Positions 11,401 to 21,768 of a stretch of 64,000 nucleotides of DNA are shown here, in pieces. Below the pieces are notes generated by a model. The model saw only the letters and a program-made list of their open reading frames with translations, was not told the DNA's origin and did not search any database. Every line of letters starts with the position of its first letter. Within the stretch, counting starts at the first letter, position 1. The stretch is from Microplitis mediator (Eukaryota; Arthropoda; Insecta; Hymenoptera; Braconidae): assembly GCF_029852145.1 (NCBI RefSeq), contig NC_079976.1, positions 7,564,001 through 7,628,000 of the forward strand, in the 5' to 3' direction. Made by a program: the position numbers and the translations under genes.

Positions 11401-14400
11401 GAAAAACCCGTTACAATATTTAAAATAATAAATTACACTTACATTGTCTCCGAAAAGAATAAAACCATTCTGACAGGTATAAGTTGCCGTTGAACCGGCA
11501 CGTTTTCCTGTTTTTGTTACCAACCCACCATTTATTTCTGGCGGTTCAGGACACCAGTCAACTAAAAATTATAATTTAATAATTAACATAACAACAACGA
11601 AAACAGTTAACTTTTTAAATACACGGAAAGAAAATTATGGGAAGTTTTGCTATGTATTATGGGAATGGTTCCCATAATGATATGGGAATGGTTCCCATAT
11701 TGGTATAGGAACTATTCCTATAATATTATGGGAACTATTCCCATAATGTTATGGGAACCATCCCTATAATATCATAAAATTTTTTTTTTGCACAATAGCG
11801 TAGAAATTTCCCAAAATTTGGATTTTCTTGAATATTTTGTGCTGACAAAAAATTCTTGTTAAAAATTTTAATGTTTTTTTGCCAAATACGATTTTTTTTT
11901 TCAATGTTTGAATTTTTGTTTTTATGTTTAATAATATTTCTGTGTATTGTAGAAGTGATTTCCACACTTCTTTAAAATAATTTTTTCATGATAATATGGG
12001 AACCATTCCCATAATATTATAGGAATGGTTCCTATAATAGTATGGGAACTATTCCCATAATATTATGGGAATGATTCCCATAATGGTATAGGAACCATTC
12101 CAATTGCATTATGGGAATCATTCCCATAATATTATGGGAATGGTTCCTATAATATTATAGAAAGTATTCCTATAAATTATAGGAACTATTCCTATAATTA
12201 TGGGAAACATTCCTATAATTATAGGAACCGCTCCCATAATTTATGGTCGTAATTCCTATGATGGTATAGGAAAAAATTTCACAAAATTATGGGAACCGCT
12301 GCCATAATTTTCTTTCCGTGTAGTTTGTTTAACTCTTAACAGTCACACTTCCGGCTCGAATTATAACGATCACAAGGGGTCTAGTCTTTTTAATCAGCTG
12401 CAGAAATCAAACTAATTAATATTTTTACAATAAGATATTTTATAGGCATTATCCTAAAAGTTAATATTGATTTTTAATGTAAATTTAAATTTTAAATTAA
12501 GGAGGGTCTATAATAATTTTTTTCAAGTTTTTCTCTCAAACAAGACCTTCAAACGCAAAATTAATAATGAGGCTCGATGCATTACTCTACAATCTAGCAG
12601 TATACGGTTTCATTTTTTAAAAATGTTCATTTGTTGAAGAGAAAAACGTGGACAAAGTTCCCATTTACTGCGCAAGTGCAAAAAAGATAGTACCGTTCGT
12701 CGACGTGAGTGTGATAGAGAAAAAAGTTCAGACCCCTCTTAAAAAAAAATAGTTATCACAAAACATAACAAAAGTGGCTTTTTGTACGAAAAAATATAAA
12801 TAAAAAATGCACGACATAGAATTGATAAATTCGAATTATTTGAAAATTGTCGGATTCTTCTGGTCGAATCCGAAAATTCAAATCGGCTTTTAAATGTTCA
12901 ATTTTTATTTAATGGCGGGCTTAGGTTTTTCAAGTAAATAGAAGTAATTATCTGTTAGATTCACTCTCTAAAAATGAATCAGTGAAATTTACTTCGAATT
13001 AGTGAATGTTCACTGGAAACCAGCTATGTCATGGGAATACCGGTATACTGTTCCCGTGGTCTTCCTGAAACTTTATCTCGGCTTGAAGGCGATTTTGAGA
13101 AAAATCAGTTTCAAAACGTCATATAAATTTTAATTCGATTCAGATTAAGAATAAGTATATCACTGGATGAATTAGTGATTACTGATTCGCAGTGAATTTC
13201 ACTAATTCATTGTTAGAGGGCATGTCTGATTTCAATTTACCTCAGAAAAAAAATTGAATTACTAGAAAAAATATCACAATTTTAAGTCGTTAATAAAAAC
13301 TTTCAAATTAGTAAAACATTTACGAATAATTCGTAAGTATAAATTATTCGTACATCTTGACTGCATGTATCTGAATAATGAAAAAAATTAGATCTATATA
13401 GAGTTCAATTCAACGTCCGCTGGCAAGATTCTCAAGATTTCTCCTTTTTTTTTGTCACTAACACTAATTTTGGTATATTTTTACTAATTTTTTTTAAATT
13501 CTTCATCTATTATTACGCACATTTAAAGTTTTTTTATTCCACGTCACAATTTTATAACTAAATTTTTTACTAAAACTTCGAAATTTCCTCAGCTATCTGG
13601 CTGTTGGTCTCATATTCGTATTCCGAGTTAGAAATTCAATAAATCAGACTTAGAAATTTTGAGCTTAAAATTTCCATGGGCAATTTGAATCTCATGTGAC
13701 TGTCAAAGATTAAATAAATAAATTTAAAAAAAAAAACAAATGAGTAAAATAAACCTACAAAGACACTGGGGCTGATGTCCACTCCAAATACCGCCATCAC
13801 CACACCTTCTTGTGGTATCACCAATAAGCGTGTAATTTTCTTTACATACATAATCAGCGATAGCTCCATAAGTCGTCCTTTTATTAACTAATTTAACTTG
13901 TCCATTGTCGAGCTCCGGAAGTGTTCCACAGTCAACATATTTGCATGTGGGAGGTTTCCCACTCCAAAATCCATTTACTTCACACGCACGTGATTTATTA
14001 CCAATTAGCATATATCCATCCGGACATATATATTCAATAGTGGAACCAATTGTTTTCTTTGTACCAATGATCGTTGTGTTTTCATATTTATCAGGACTGC
14101 CACAACTAGACGGATCTAAATAAATAATTAATAATTACTACATTACTATACTATTATTTTAATAATAAACCGCGAGCGGTTGCCTATAAGGTGTATCCTA
14201 GAAAAAATGCCGCTTTAAAGGCATAAGAGCGTAAAAAAAATATTTTTTATGAATTTATTTATTTTTTATCTAGAAATATAAAAATAAAAAATGATTCTCA
14301 AGCTAGTAGACAATTATCAATTTTTTTGTAACAGATCAATTAAAAAAAAAATCTAAAAATGTGCACATGTAAAAAATTAAAAAAACTATAAGTGCAATTT

Positions 14401-17400
14401 TAAAAAAAATTTTTTTTTATAATTTATCATTTTGAAAAAAATTATTAGATCTCGGATAACTTCAGTATCACAATAAAAAAAATATATTCTTGATCCAAGA
14501 AATAAATTAAATTTATTAAAAATTTGCTATAAAGTTATTTTTTGACAGAAGAAATCACAATTGCTTTTGAAAAAAAAAAAGTATAATTGGTTCAAAATAA
14601 AATATTTTTGAAAAAACAACAAAATATTCTATAAAAATTTTAAATACTTGAATTTTCATAAAAATTTTCATGCTTCATATTAATTGGGTTCAATATACCA
14701 AGTTTTGATAGAAGAATTTATTAAAAATATTTTTATTCGTAGTAAATAAAATTTTTTTCAAAAAAGAGTTATTACAAAAATTTGGTGATTTCTTCTATCA
14801 AAATAGCTTTATAGTAAATTTTAAATAAATTAATTTTTGGGTCAAGAATATTATTTTCTTTCTCAGTGTAATTTTGGATGATACCCAATAAATACCGGGA
14901 GCTATTAAAAAAAATTCATAATGAGTAACAATTTTTATTTTAAATACTTTTAGATAAAAAACAAATTTAATAAAATTATTACTTACTACTTTGACAAATC
15001 CAATGCAAATAATCTAAATTACACCCAACATCATTCCAAAGCCAATTTCTTCCTCCATCAAGTACAACACAATTTTGTTCGCCGTTATAATTATTAGGTT
15101 GATCTTTTCCCCACGATGGTTTTTGTACAATTTCACCTGAATAAATATATTAATAATTATAAATTACAATTAAAAGCTCAATTATAAAATAATAAATAGT
15201 AAAATAAATCGTTGATAATTATCTAATTTATCGAGTAATTGAAGCATGTTAATTTTACTAACTAATAGTTATTCAGTCAATTATATATTTTATGTATACA
15301 GAGTAGTGTTCACTCAAACGTGCCTAATATATTTAGGTGCCACTTCCGGCATATTACAATAACTACTTTCACGTTTCATTTCAAATAAATTATTTTATTT
15401 TATGCTGCACGTGTATTGTCACACATTTTTTATTATTTTATTTTCTAATCTATTTATATACTAATAAATCAGCAACATGATAATTAATTTATACATTTTT
15501 ACAAAGGCTTTCAACGTATCATAAATTAATGGTATTAAATTAAATGCTGTAGCATAAAATATATATGTATATATGTATATATATTATCAAGTATGAGTTA
15601 TATAATTGATATATGTGAAAGGTATATTATTATTATTTTTTTTCTTTATTAGAAACCTTTGAGTATAAGTTAATTGTCAGTCCCCAAGGATCGCTGATAA
15701 TAAATACAATCTCTAAAGTTCGATGTACTCTATTACAAGTAATATTACCTAACACCCAATTGTTATGACCCAATTCTCACAACAAACGCACGAATCATCG
15801 TATCGGACTATATGCATCTATTATAAGAGACGTTTCATTTGATTAATAGCAGGAAATTAGGTCTTAGTATTTATTCATTTATTTTTTTTTATATTTCTAC
15901 AGTAAAAAAATTGAGGTGAATTCGGAGTAATTACGGATTCTACTTGAATATGAAATTCCGTCACTCGGAGTTCTGGAGTTTGAGAAAAAATCACTCTGCA
16001 TACGGAGTAAATACGGAGTTTGTTTTTCCAGTGATTTCGGATTTTATTAAAAGCCGCATTCAATCATTTCGGAGTTTTAATATTAAAATAAACCTTTTAG
16101 AAGTCAATTTCACTTCGAACCGGAGTTTCAAAATTATAATAAACTCCTCTTCGGAGTGAATTTCATTTACTTCGGATTTACTCCGCGTTCATTCTAGTAA
16201 TTTTGTCCAGTGAATTATGAATTTGTGTTTTCTGAAGTTCAAAAAACAAAATTTGCTTCGGTATTTAATTGTAATTTTTTTTTTTTAGATGGAAATCGAA
16301 CCCTGAACCTGCATATCGATTCCGTTCTTTGTAAAAAATATTTGAAATTAGCTGCAATTTTATTTTTCTTATTTTATTTAAATTTGAATAAAGAACATTC
16401 AAATATAATAATGCTACGTAAGATTTAGGGTATAAGTACCATTTGTGGCCACTGCTCTATTTTTGGACATTTAATACTTTATTTTAATTAATGAAAAAGT
16501 ATAAAATAAAATTACTATCTTATTAGTGGGATAAAAGTATCTTTGAACACATTTTAAAAATTAATTTTGTCACTGCGTCTTTTACAAATTATTTTATTTA
16601 AGTTTTTCAAGTATCCAAAACTGGCCCTAAAGTGCCCAAAAACGGTACCTCTACCCTATATAAAATAATACAAATTTTTTAATTTCTGCATTGTGACATT
16701 AATTAAAATACATTTTCAAAAATTTTTGTCTTCAAATTTTCCGAAGGTAACAAACAGTTTATGAATAAAGAAAATTTGAAACTAAAATGTCATAAAAATT
16801 TTTTATAACTCAAAATTACACATTTTTATTCGATTAAAAATTTTTTATCCGAAATGGAAAATAAAATAAGTAAATAATTAGTTATGTATTATAAATTTAC
16901 CATCGACCCATCGCCATGTTCTTGCAGTTATCGAGGGTTCTTTTTGGGCGCCAATCCATACAAGCTGCGTTTTTAATTTATGTTTTCGTTTTTCTAAATT
17001 GTTCAGTATAAAAGTTGACGATATGCCCTAGTAGAAATTCCAACAATTAAATAAATAATGCAATTCAATTACTAATTATAATATAATTACATATACAATA
17101 TCAAGTAAATAATTACTTTGAAACCATGAACTAGATCGCCACTACGCGATTTGCAATAATTTCTTGCGTCTTGAAAAGAACCACCTTTTGTTACAATAAA
17201 CTCATAACAAGTTGAATCAAATGCTGCAATGTCAGCGTCTGCAGGAGTACCGGCATGGGCACATCTGTCAATGGAGAATTCTGTTGGAGCATATGGTAAG
17301 CGATATAAAATCAAGGCCAATTTAATACTTTTATTATTTTATTTGAATTTTTATAACAATAATCGAAACTCACCATTTGTTGCAAATATTTCTACTTCAC

Positions 17401-20400
17401 AAAGACTTAAACTTCCTTCTACACCGACTAGTTGAAGAAAAACATATTGACCTACAAGTGCTCTTGCACACATAAATGTTTTTGTAATGCCTTCCTCTGT
17501 AAATAATAAATTTATTTACTTTATTATTATTATAATTAATTATTGCTGATTACTAGGGCCAGGATTTTTTAGATAATTAATCAAATTTTTGATCATTCAT
17601 TATGAATCTTAATTTTTGAATTATGGTGAAAATATTGATCGTATAAAAAAATCATAAGAGATATTTTGTTTAGAAAATCAAATTTCCTATAACTTTTGTT
17701 CAAAAACTTTTTTAATAAGACCAATATTTTCACCGTAATATCAAAAATTTGAGCTACTTATTTCAAAAATAAGGCAAAAATCTTGTCCCTACTGATTACT
17801 AGTGACCCAAATAAAACAATTCATTTTTTATTAAAATCTCGGATGATGATTTTTCAGTTTTACGCTTATTGAGAAATTAAACATTCAAAGGACGCTTCAA
17901 AATTTAAAAAATCTTAAAATATTGAAAAAGTTGATTTTCTTTTTTTTGACAAATTTTTTTTACTTTATAGCAATTAATGCATCGAAAATAAATGATCCAC
18001 TGAAATTTCATCTTCAAACATGAATTTTTAAATGTCATTTGATAATTTTGAATGTTTTCGAGCAGGTCGAATACTTTGGATGTTTTCGGGCTAGTCTTTA
18101 GATTTTAATATATGAAGCTTTATGTTTTTTTTACTATCAGCCCGGGTATAAATATTTGGCCTGAAATACGACGAGAAAAGGGTGAAAAGTCTAAATTTGA
18201 GCGGAATCAGGCCAAAGCCATAGAATTTTATTGGAAAAGACCGAAAGTTGTTCGAAAATACGCCGAAATTCTATGATTTTTAATTAACGAGCCGAAAAAT
18301 GGCTGATATTTGGCCGATAAATTGAGTCAGCCTATTTTTGGTTCTTTTTTCAGACCTAACTAGCGGCTATTTTATTATTTTTTGAATTGAAGTTTTTTTT
18401 ACCCGGAAGCTTTCATGATTATAAACAAAATAACAAAAAAGAGACATAATAAAAATGGGTTATAAATTAGATTGTCGAGGTCATATTTTATCATTATTTA
18501 GACTGTACTTCGAGGGGGAGTTTTATTTATATTATTTATAAAAACAAAAAAAAAAACACCGCGAAGTGAAATACGAGGAGAAAAACATCGCGGATTAAAT
18601 ATATACAATCTTATAAGTAAAAAAAAAAAAGTTTAATTATTGATATTCATGATTGATCTGCATATTATTTATTTCTTCAAAATCTGCATAAAAATTTGTT
18701 TCTATTAAACACAAATTCATTTTAATATTTCACCTTCATATCAAAGAAATTACGTCGCCGGAATTTATTCCACGCGTGGGATATTTTTTTTAAAACTTTA
18801 AAAGTCCGAGTTCCAATTAAAAATTCACTCTGGATCTATTTCAAAGCGCTTTGTTATAAAATTACAATAATTTTAAACCGTAAGTATAGATAATTGTTAC
18901 TAATAATCCGATTTTCCGAGAAATAATAACTATTTAAACGTACAATTACCTCTAGTAGATGATAAGTAGGCAATCAGTACAAGTATTTATTAAAAAAATG
19001 ACCTCTATTCAGTATTTATAAAGAAAAAAAACATATAAAATTACCGATAGTTCCAGGGAACCAAGCGCACAATGGATTTCTTTGTAGTTCAGCACTACTA
19101 TTACCAACTCTTATTTCAATATCTTGGAGAGGTTGATGACCACAACAACCTCTGGTAGTAACTCTAACAACTTTTACAGAATAAGCTTTCAATAAATCAA
19201 CTTTCCACCATGGACTAGGTTCGTTTTGAGTTTCTGTACATCTTTTTCCATCATGTTCGGTTCCCGTGTCTCCATCATTACCGTGGCTAGCATCGCCACC
19301 ACGGACAGTTGTCGATTGATTCGCCGGCTTACGAAATCCTACATTTGTTCCTGGTAAAAAAACAAAAGTATAAAATTGTTATTGAAAGATATTATTTGGT
19401 CTCCCATAGAATTATAGTTAATATTAAATAGATATTATTGTTGAAATCGTAAGTGATCATTACCACAAAATGGTAATTCTCCTTGCCATCTTCCTCTATT
19501 ACTACACGTCGTGGTAGATTGCCTGTAAGGAAAGAAAGTTTTGTTAAAATTACAAGTGATTTTAAAATGATAGTATTTAACAAAAAAAAAAAAAAATTGT
19601 AATATATTAACAATAAATCAATTGAAGCAGTGAGTTTGTAACGAAGAATGCAACTTAATTTTATTCTGGTGAAAGTATGTGACTTTAATAACTATGAAAT
19701 CATTATCATACTTCATGCGTTGCGAGTATCAACTTAATAAATTGTATGACGATATATATATTTATGTGGGAGGTCGGGGCACGACGAACCCCCTAAGCCA
19801 ACATTTTTTTTTCGTGATTTTTCAGCACTGGGTACAAGTTGTTCTGATCATCTCTAACAAATTCATCATAATTTTGCCATAATTAAAAAAAAAAACTTTA
19901 AGGGCACGATGGATCCCCTCCAAAAATTGATAAAAAAAAAATTTGTATCTATGATCTATCTCAATTTGTGTGGCAAAATAGATTTATGTTCCCAGTAGAT
20001 GGCCTTTTTCTAAAATATTACTTTTTTACAGATTTTTGAGAAAACTAAAAACCAAAATTTTTTTTAACTAAAAAATATTTTTATTGAAAAGGAAACGTGT
20101 AAATTACATCAAACTCATAAATCTGGATTATGAAAAAAAAATTTTTTTTTTCTTTTAAAATTTTTTAGTGGGTCCATCGTACCTCGAGTATCTCGTATCG
20201 ATTCGAAACTTAGTAAATATATAAAATTTTTGAAAATATTAGTCTGTCGTGGTCCAGGGAGTTTAATCTGCCCGGTCTCCCCTACATATATATTTCTCAT
20301 ATTTTTTAATAATGCATTAGTGTAAGCATAATAAATTCATTTCGGAAATTATTAAGATTAAAAAAGTGATTAATCAAAAACAAATATAATATCTATCTTT

Positions 20401-20707
20401 AGCAAATTACTTTAACTTCTATCTCGATTTTTAAATTAAATTTATTTTTAGCTTTTTTGCATCTAATCCCGGTGACTTAGTGTACCGTTATACATCTTAG
20501 CTAATTGCATCCGTAATTGCTTACCGGTTTTGTACAACACGAGTGTACGCTTAGAGGCTTACGGAGATATAAATCGTGTTGAAACTCACCCAAAGAGCTC
20601 GTAACCGGCATCACAAGTGTAGGTCGCCAAGGTACCAGCTGACAATGAATCGTTTGACAGTGAGACTTTTGAGTTCATTGGTACTGCTGGATGGCCGCAT
20701 TTTGTTC
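1871..20707 (-). CDS. fw: Furrowed-like selectin receptor (sushi/FTP/C-lectin/TM), 5' exon missing
   Basis: Eighteen minus-strand exons were matched by splice site and phase: 20590-20707, 19464-19522, 19045-19350, 17374-17496, 17117-17280, 16901-17027, 14987-15136, 13759-14115, 11443-11561, 7208-7442, 5909-6082, 5636-5815, 5299-5544, 3874-4227, 3622-3801, 2336-2444, 2069-2251, 1871-1976. Lengths sum to 3290 bases in one open frame, about 1095 residues. Order: sushi, FTP/F5-8C, C-type lectin, ten sushi, one membrane span, tail of about 100 residues. This is the architecture of insect Furrowed, a cell-surface selectin that in Drosophila acts in homophilic adhesion and planar polarity by stabilising Frizzled. 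The first visible exon opens in phase 1 in the middle of a sushi domain, so an upstream exon with the signal peptide exists; I could not find it up to 64 kb. Introns are full of MITEs, and one holds a whole LTR retrotransposon. Confidence 0.85.
2570..2725. repeat. Foldback MITE fragment (ACTTAAATGGAT family)
   Basis: Inverted arms around 2573-2605 and 2693-2723 share TTTTTTGACTTAAATGGATA and its complement. A longer relative lies at 57759-58283. In the intron between the membrane-span exon and the last sushi exon. Confidence 0.65.
3348..3483. repeat. Long near-perfect hairpin
   Basis: Arms of about 55-60 bases flank a CGGCTTCGCCTCGG centre. The left arm begins TAGTATTTACACCTTGGGCA and the right arm ends in its complement. 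GC-richer than its surroundings. The flank at 3255-3345 is also unusually GC-rich. Probably a young foldback MITE inside a receptor intron; an ORF across it is an artefact of the palindrome. Confidence 0.75.
3622..14115 (-). CDS. fw: Receptor part 4: ten membrane-proximal sushi domains
   Basis: Exons 13759-14115 (two domains), 11443-11561 plus 7208-7442 (one split domain then one whole), 5909-6082, 5636-5815, 5299-5544 (one each, the last with an insertion of about 20 residues), 3874-4227 (two) and 3622-3801 (one). Each domain has four cysteines, a central G-(S/A)-x-A-x-Y-x-C strand and the terminal W-S-G-x-x-P-x-C signature. The split domain is interrupted by a 4.0 kb phase-0 intron, almost all of which is the LTR element at 7608-11415. 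Such stacks form a stalk that projects a lectin head from the membrane. Confidence 0.88.
4440..4625. other. Unidentified GC-richer intronic segment
   Basis: About 185 bases of distinctly higher GC than the AT-rich intron around it (between exons 3874-4227 and 5299-5544). No open frame or inverted repeat was seen, and no convincing pol III box A/B pair. Possibly a retroelement or SINE fragment. Confidence 0.3.
6531..7030. repeat. Foldback element (GACAAAATATCCG family)
   Basis: Left arm about 6535-6660 and right arm about 6935-7028 are inverted copies built from GACAAAATATCCG and GATAAAATATCC units. The middle is AT-rich. In a receptor intron. Confidence 0.75.
7608..8663 (+). repeat. 5' LTR
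   Basis: 1056 bases, TG...CA ends. AATAAA at 8014-8019 may be the polyadenylation signal. A second copy of the first 11 bases of the primer-binding site lies inside it at 8574-8584. ORFs in the LTR occur in both copies on the minus strand and look fortuitous. Confidence 0.93.
8669..8686 (+). other. Primer-binding site, tRNA-Lys type
   Basis: TGGCGCCCAACGTGGGGC starts 5 bases after the LTR end. This is the established primer-binding sequence complementary to the 3' end of tRNA-Lys1,2, as used by several retroelements. Confidence 0.9.
8786..10399 (+). CDS. Gag-like protein of the LTR element
   Basis: From the first in-frame ATG (8786) the ORF encodes 537 residues; the frame is open further upstream to about 8735 without an ATG. 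Residues about 87-135 form a charged, Glu/Arg/Ala-rich coiled coil. Residues about 147-190 (KQIREFLLTLN... RLYRALRRK) look like a SAP-type helix-extended-helix motif. Residues about 240-378 are a low-complexity Thr/Pro/Ser spacer built from short repeats. Residues 394-407 form a CCHC zinc knuckle (C-x2-C-x4-H-x4-C), followed by a CWSCG...CWTC four-cysteine motif. The tail is Arg/Asn/Thr rich. No recognisable capsid core or major homology region was seen, and no pol follows. The last 13 codons run through the polypurine tract into the 3' LTR. A gag-type nucleic-acid-binding protein is the best call. Confidence 0.8.
   Translation: MFHSPPTTRPTNLDTTWQNNRFMEQISTLTDQVNRTIEQRLIPTNQNNRTTEERPISITPPLIFRTGTTPLASPTPSNRERSISTCFEAMQEHASLSAERRRLEAIEREMARQIEALRSQEEAVAAARRKLTAQTPSSVGYESGYEWINDLESKQIREFLLTLNASVSGTEESRRDRLYRALRRKRHADTPWTINDQPAAITTGNNYEQRPPNEPKNESIREDTDSSSGYSSSDSKRSTTPTSSISSTPTSITPPEMTPTILPKSTPTISPIPTPTTSPNTTSTTSQTPISNPSSKLTSNIPPKTTLTSIISPTTTPTSKMSPKSTIPPKSTPYISPKPTTLPKTTSTSIITPKTTPTSKISPTPKSIISPKPAPRSRRADLRPTIEMKRRGKCFNCRQAGHGHHDCPKPRRSGYCWSCGAENGPNPTCWTCNRYWSRSRNDQAEQRMPTNRLPPNDRPNNDRRSIDYYRTKNRTDQTTNRTSKSGYEVQPDDQTGKRPRRTTTDQREQIDQTPRNPVSMSGGRFCNMRKIRHRPVV
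10349..10360 (+). other. Polypurine tract
   Basis: GGGGGGAGG followed by TTT directly before the 3' LTR, the expected plus-strand primer position. It lies within the gag-like ORF. Confidence 0.8.
10361..11415 (+). repeat. 3' LTR
   Basis: 1055 bases, apparently identical to the 5' LTR except for one T missing from a run (about 11278). Ends TTACA, followed by the ATAT target duplication. Confidence 0.93.
11632..12320. mobile_element. MITE made of palindromic GGAA/TTCC units
   Basis: Terminal inverted repeats CACGGAAAGAAAATTATGG (11632-) and its complement (to 12320) are flanked by TA, as expected for Tc1/mariner-type insertion. The interior has about 20 degenerate copies of a palindrome near ATGGGAATGGTTCCCAT, separated by ATAAT, with an AT-rich gap at 11770-11985. 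No coding capacity. Confidence 0.8.
12967..13220. repeat. MITE with CTCTAAAAATGAATCAGTGA ends
   Basis: Inverted ends near 12970-13000 and 13190-13220 share ACTCTCTAAAAATGAATCA-like sequence and its complement. Non-coding; in a receptor intron. Confidence 0.55.
14466..14880. repeat. AT-rich foldback MITE
   Basis: Left arm (ATCACAATAAAA... TTGATCCAAGAAATAAATTA) and right arm (AATTTTTGGGTCAAGAATA... CAGTGTAATTTTGGA) are inverted relatives about 100 bases long. Related weak motifs recur near 54830-55000 and 55720-55880. Confidence 0.6.
14987..17280 (-). CDS. fw: Receptor part 3: C-type lectin domain over three exons
   Basis: Exons 17117-17280, 16901-17027 and 14987-15136. The domain begins at CYEFIVTKGGSFQDARNYC, has the WIGAQK core and the RTWRWVDG strand, and ends with NCVVLDGGRNWLWND and WICQS. 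The WND motif of calcium-binding C-lectins is present. The calcium/sugar loop reads QPNNYNG, a relaxed form of the EPN/QPD motif, so the sugar specificity is open. The 1.76 kb intron before the third exon carries two MITEs. Confidence 0.85.
15897..16216. repeat. MITE-like repeat, GGAGT family copy 2 (inverted)
   Basis: Same CGGAGTAAAT / ATTTACTCCG motif set as 97-345 and 60544-60837, in the opposite orientation. Small ORFs over it are not genes. Confidence 0.65.
16426..16659. repeat. MITE, TAGGGTAnAGGTACC family, receptor-intron copy
   Basis: Ends TTTAGGGTATAAGTACC and GGTACCTCTACCCTA are inverted, with about 200 bases of AT-rich interior containing CCATTTTTGGACATT-like sequence. Copies lie in the fourth introns of EB genes B (33971-34195) and D (48958-49189). 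Confidence 0.75.
17374..19350 (-). CDS. fw: Receptor part 2: FTP / F5-8C (fucolectin-like) domain
   Basis: Exons 19045-19350 and 17374-17496, joined in phase 1. Visible FTP_C features are a TNVGFRKPANQS start, the DGDTGTEHDGKRC / PWWKVDL core, CCGHQPLQDIEIRVG, and a second exon ending in LCEVEIFATN. In fucolectins this jelly-roll domain binds fucosylated glycans; binding has not been shown here. The 1.5 kb intron between the exons contains a hAT-type MITE (17554-17791) and at 18130-18340 a GGCCG/CCGAAA-rich degenerate repeat resembling 5100-5200. Confidence 0.85.
17554..17791. mobile_element. hAT-type MITE with 8-base target duplication
   Basis: 238 bases, TAGGGCCAGGATTTTTT at one end and the complement of TAGGGACAAGATTTTT at the other, flanked by perfect CTGATTAC repeats (17546-17553 and 17792-17799). 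Eight-base duplications and short TAGGG ends suit the hAT superfamily. Inside the intron that splits the FTP domain. Confidence 0.8.
19464..20707 (-). CDS. fw: Receptor part 1: N-terminal sushi domain split over two exons
   Basis: Exon 20590-20707 gives the first half of a sushi (CCP) domain, with KCGHP at its start and YTCDAGYELFG at its end. Exon 19464-19522 gives the second half with the hallmark W-x-G-x-x-P-x-C ending. The intron between them is phase 2; the one in front is phase 1. The 1.07 kb intron between the halves holds a MITE at 19764-20290. Confidence 0.85.
19764..20290. mobile_element. MITE with GGGAGGTCGGGGCA-like ends
   Basis: Left end ATTTATGTGGGAGGTCGGGG, and right end (complement strand) AATATATATGTAGGGGAGAC, are inverted relatives. 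The interior has further inverted GATGGATCCCCTCC / GGGTCCATCGTACC segments. Small ORFs here are fortuitous. Confidence 0.6.
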
Positions 20708-21768
20708 CTAGAAAATAATTATAATTTTTTTTTAAAATAGCGTTAAATAAAATTCATTTTTTATACTTTTCTAAAAAAAATATTCCCGTAATAAAAAAAA
20801 AAAAAATATGTATGAGTTGAATGAAATAAAAATTTTTTTCTCGGCTTTCATTCTCAGTTTTATTGAAAATAATAATTTATTCCTGAAATAAAATAGAAAG
20901 TTTATTTTTATCATTAAATAAAATCAGATGTCTAAAAAATTAGAAATTATAAAAAGATAATTAATCATTTATGTTACTGTAGAAAATTAAATAAATTTTA
21001 AATTGTTGGTTAAAATAAAATTTATATTTTTAATAGACGGAGATTAAGAAAAGTAAAAAAAAAAAAAAACAGAATTAATAACTGTTGATGTGGAAGCAGT
21101 GAAGCGTTAAATGTTAACTGCGTGCATGACGCAGCTACCGTTTCTCGACCTAATCAACTCGATTACCCGGCTTGTACGTAGAATAGATAAATATATGAAT
21201 AAAACAATTATTGACAATTTATATTGCAGTTAATGCAGTATGGTTTTTTCTTACTTTGAGATAATTCAATTTTTCACTGTTAAAAACTATTTAACAGTTA
21301 ATGATTACGTTTATGCAGCAAAGGCGTCAGCGTAACGGCAAAGTTCTGATGAACATATGATAAAAGCCTACGCAAATTCATCGCAATATTTACAATGTCA
21401 GGTTTTCACTTAATACAATTATTTCAATGCCTATGCAATGTGAATTAAGTGACTTTGTACAGTTTACTTGGCAGTAGTTTTTTTAAATTTGTGTAATGGT
21501 ATAAACAATAGATTGGGGTCATTTGACTTTTTTTGAAAAATTAAAGGAGAATAAAAAAATAGAGAATATAGTATATTATAGAAGAAGCTCTCCCACGCAT
21601 GTCGCAAATCTATCTGAATATGGACCTTGTGATTCTCATAGTTTAACGTTTCTTTATGAGTAAATTAATAAAAATAGTATAAAAATTATATTACAAGATA
21701 TTATTGACAGTTTTGACAGAATAGCAACATTTTTACTTGACGGTTATATGGTTGACAATAAAATGTTA

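Larger units (their letters stand above)
7608..11415 (+). mobile_element. Non-autonomous LTR retrotransposon, gag-only, recent insertion
   Basis: A complete element lies between LTRs of 1056 and 1055 bases that begin TGTAACATGAGG and end CCCGTTACA. ATAT flanks both ends (7604-7607 and 11416-11419), a 4-base target duplication usual for Ty3/gypsy-type integration. It has a tRNA-Lys primer-binding site, one gag-like ORF and a polypurine tract. The 1.7 kb interior has no protease, reverse transcriptase, RNase H or integrase, so mobilisation must be in trans. It lies antisense inside a 4.0 kb intron of the minus-strand receptor gene. The LTRs differ visibly by one T in a T-run, so the insertion is young and may be polymorphic. 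Confidence 0.92.
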
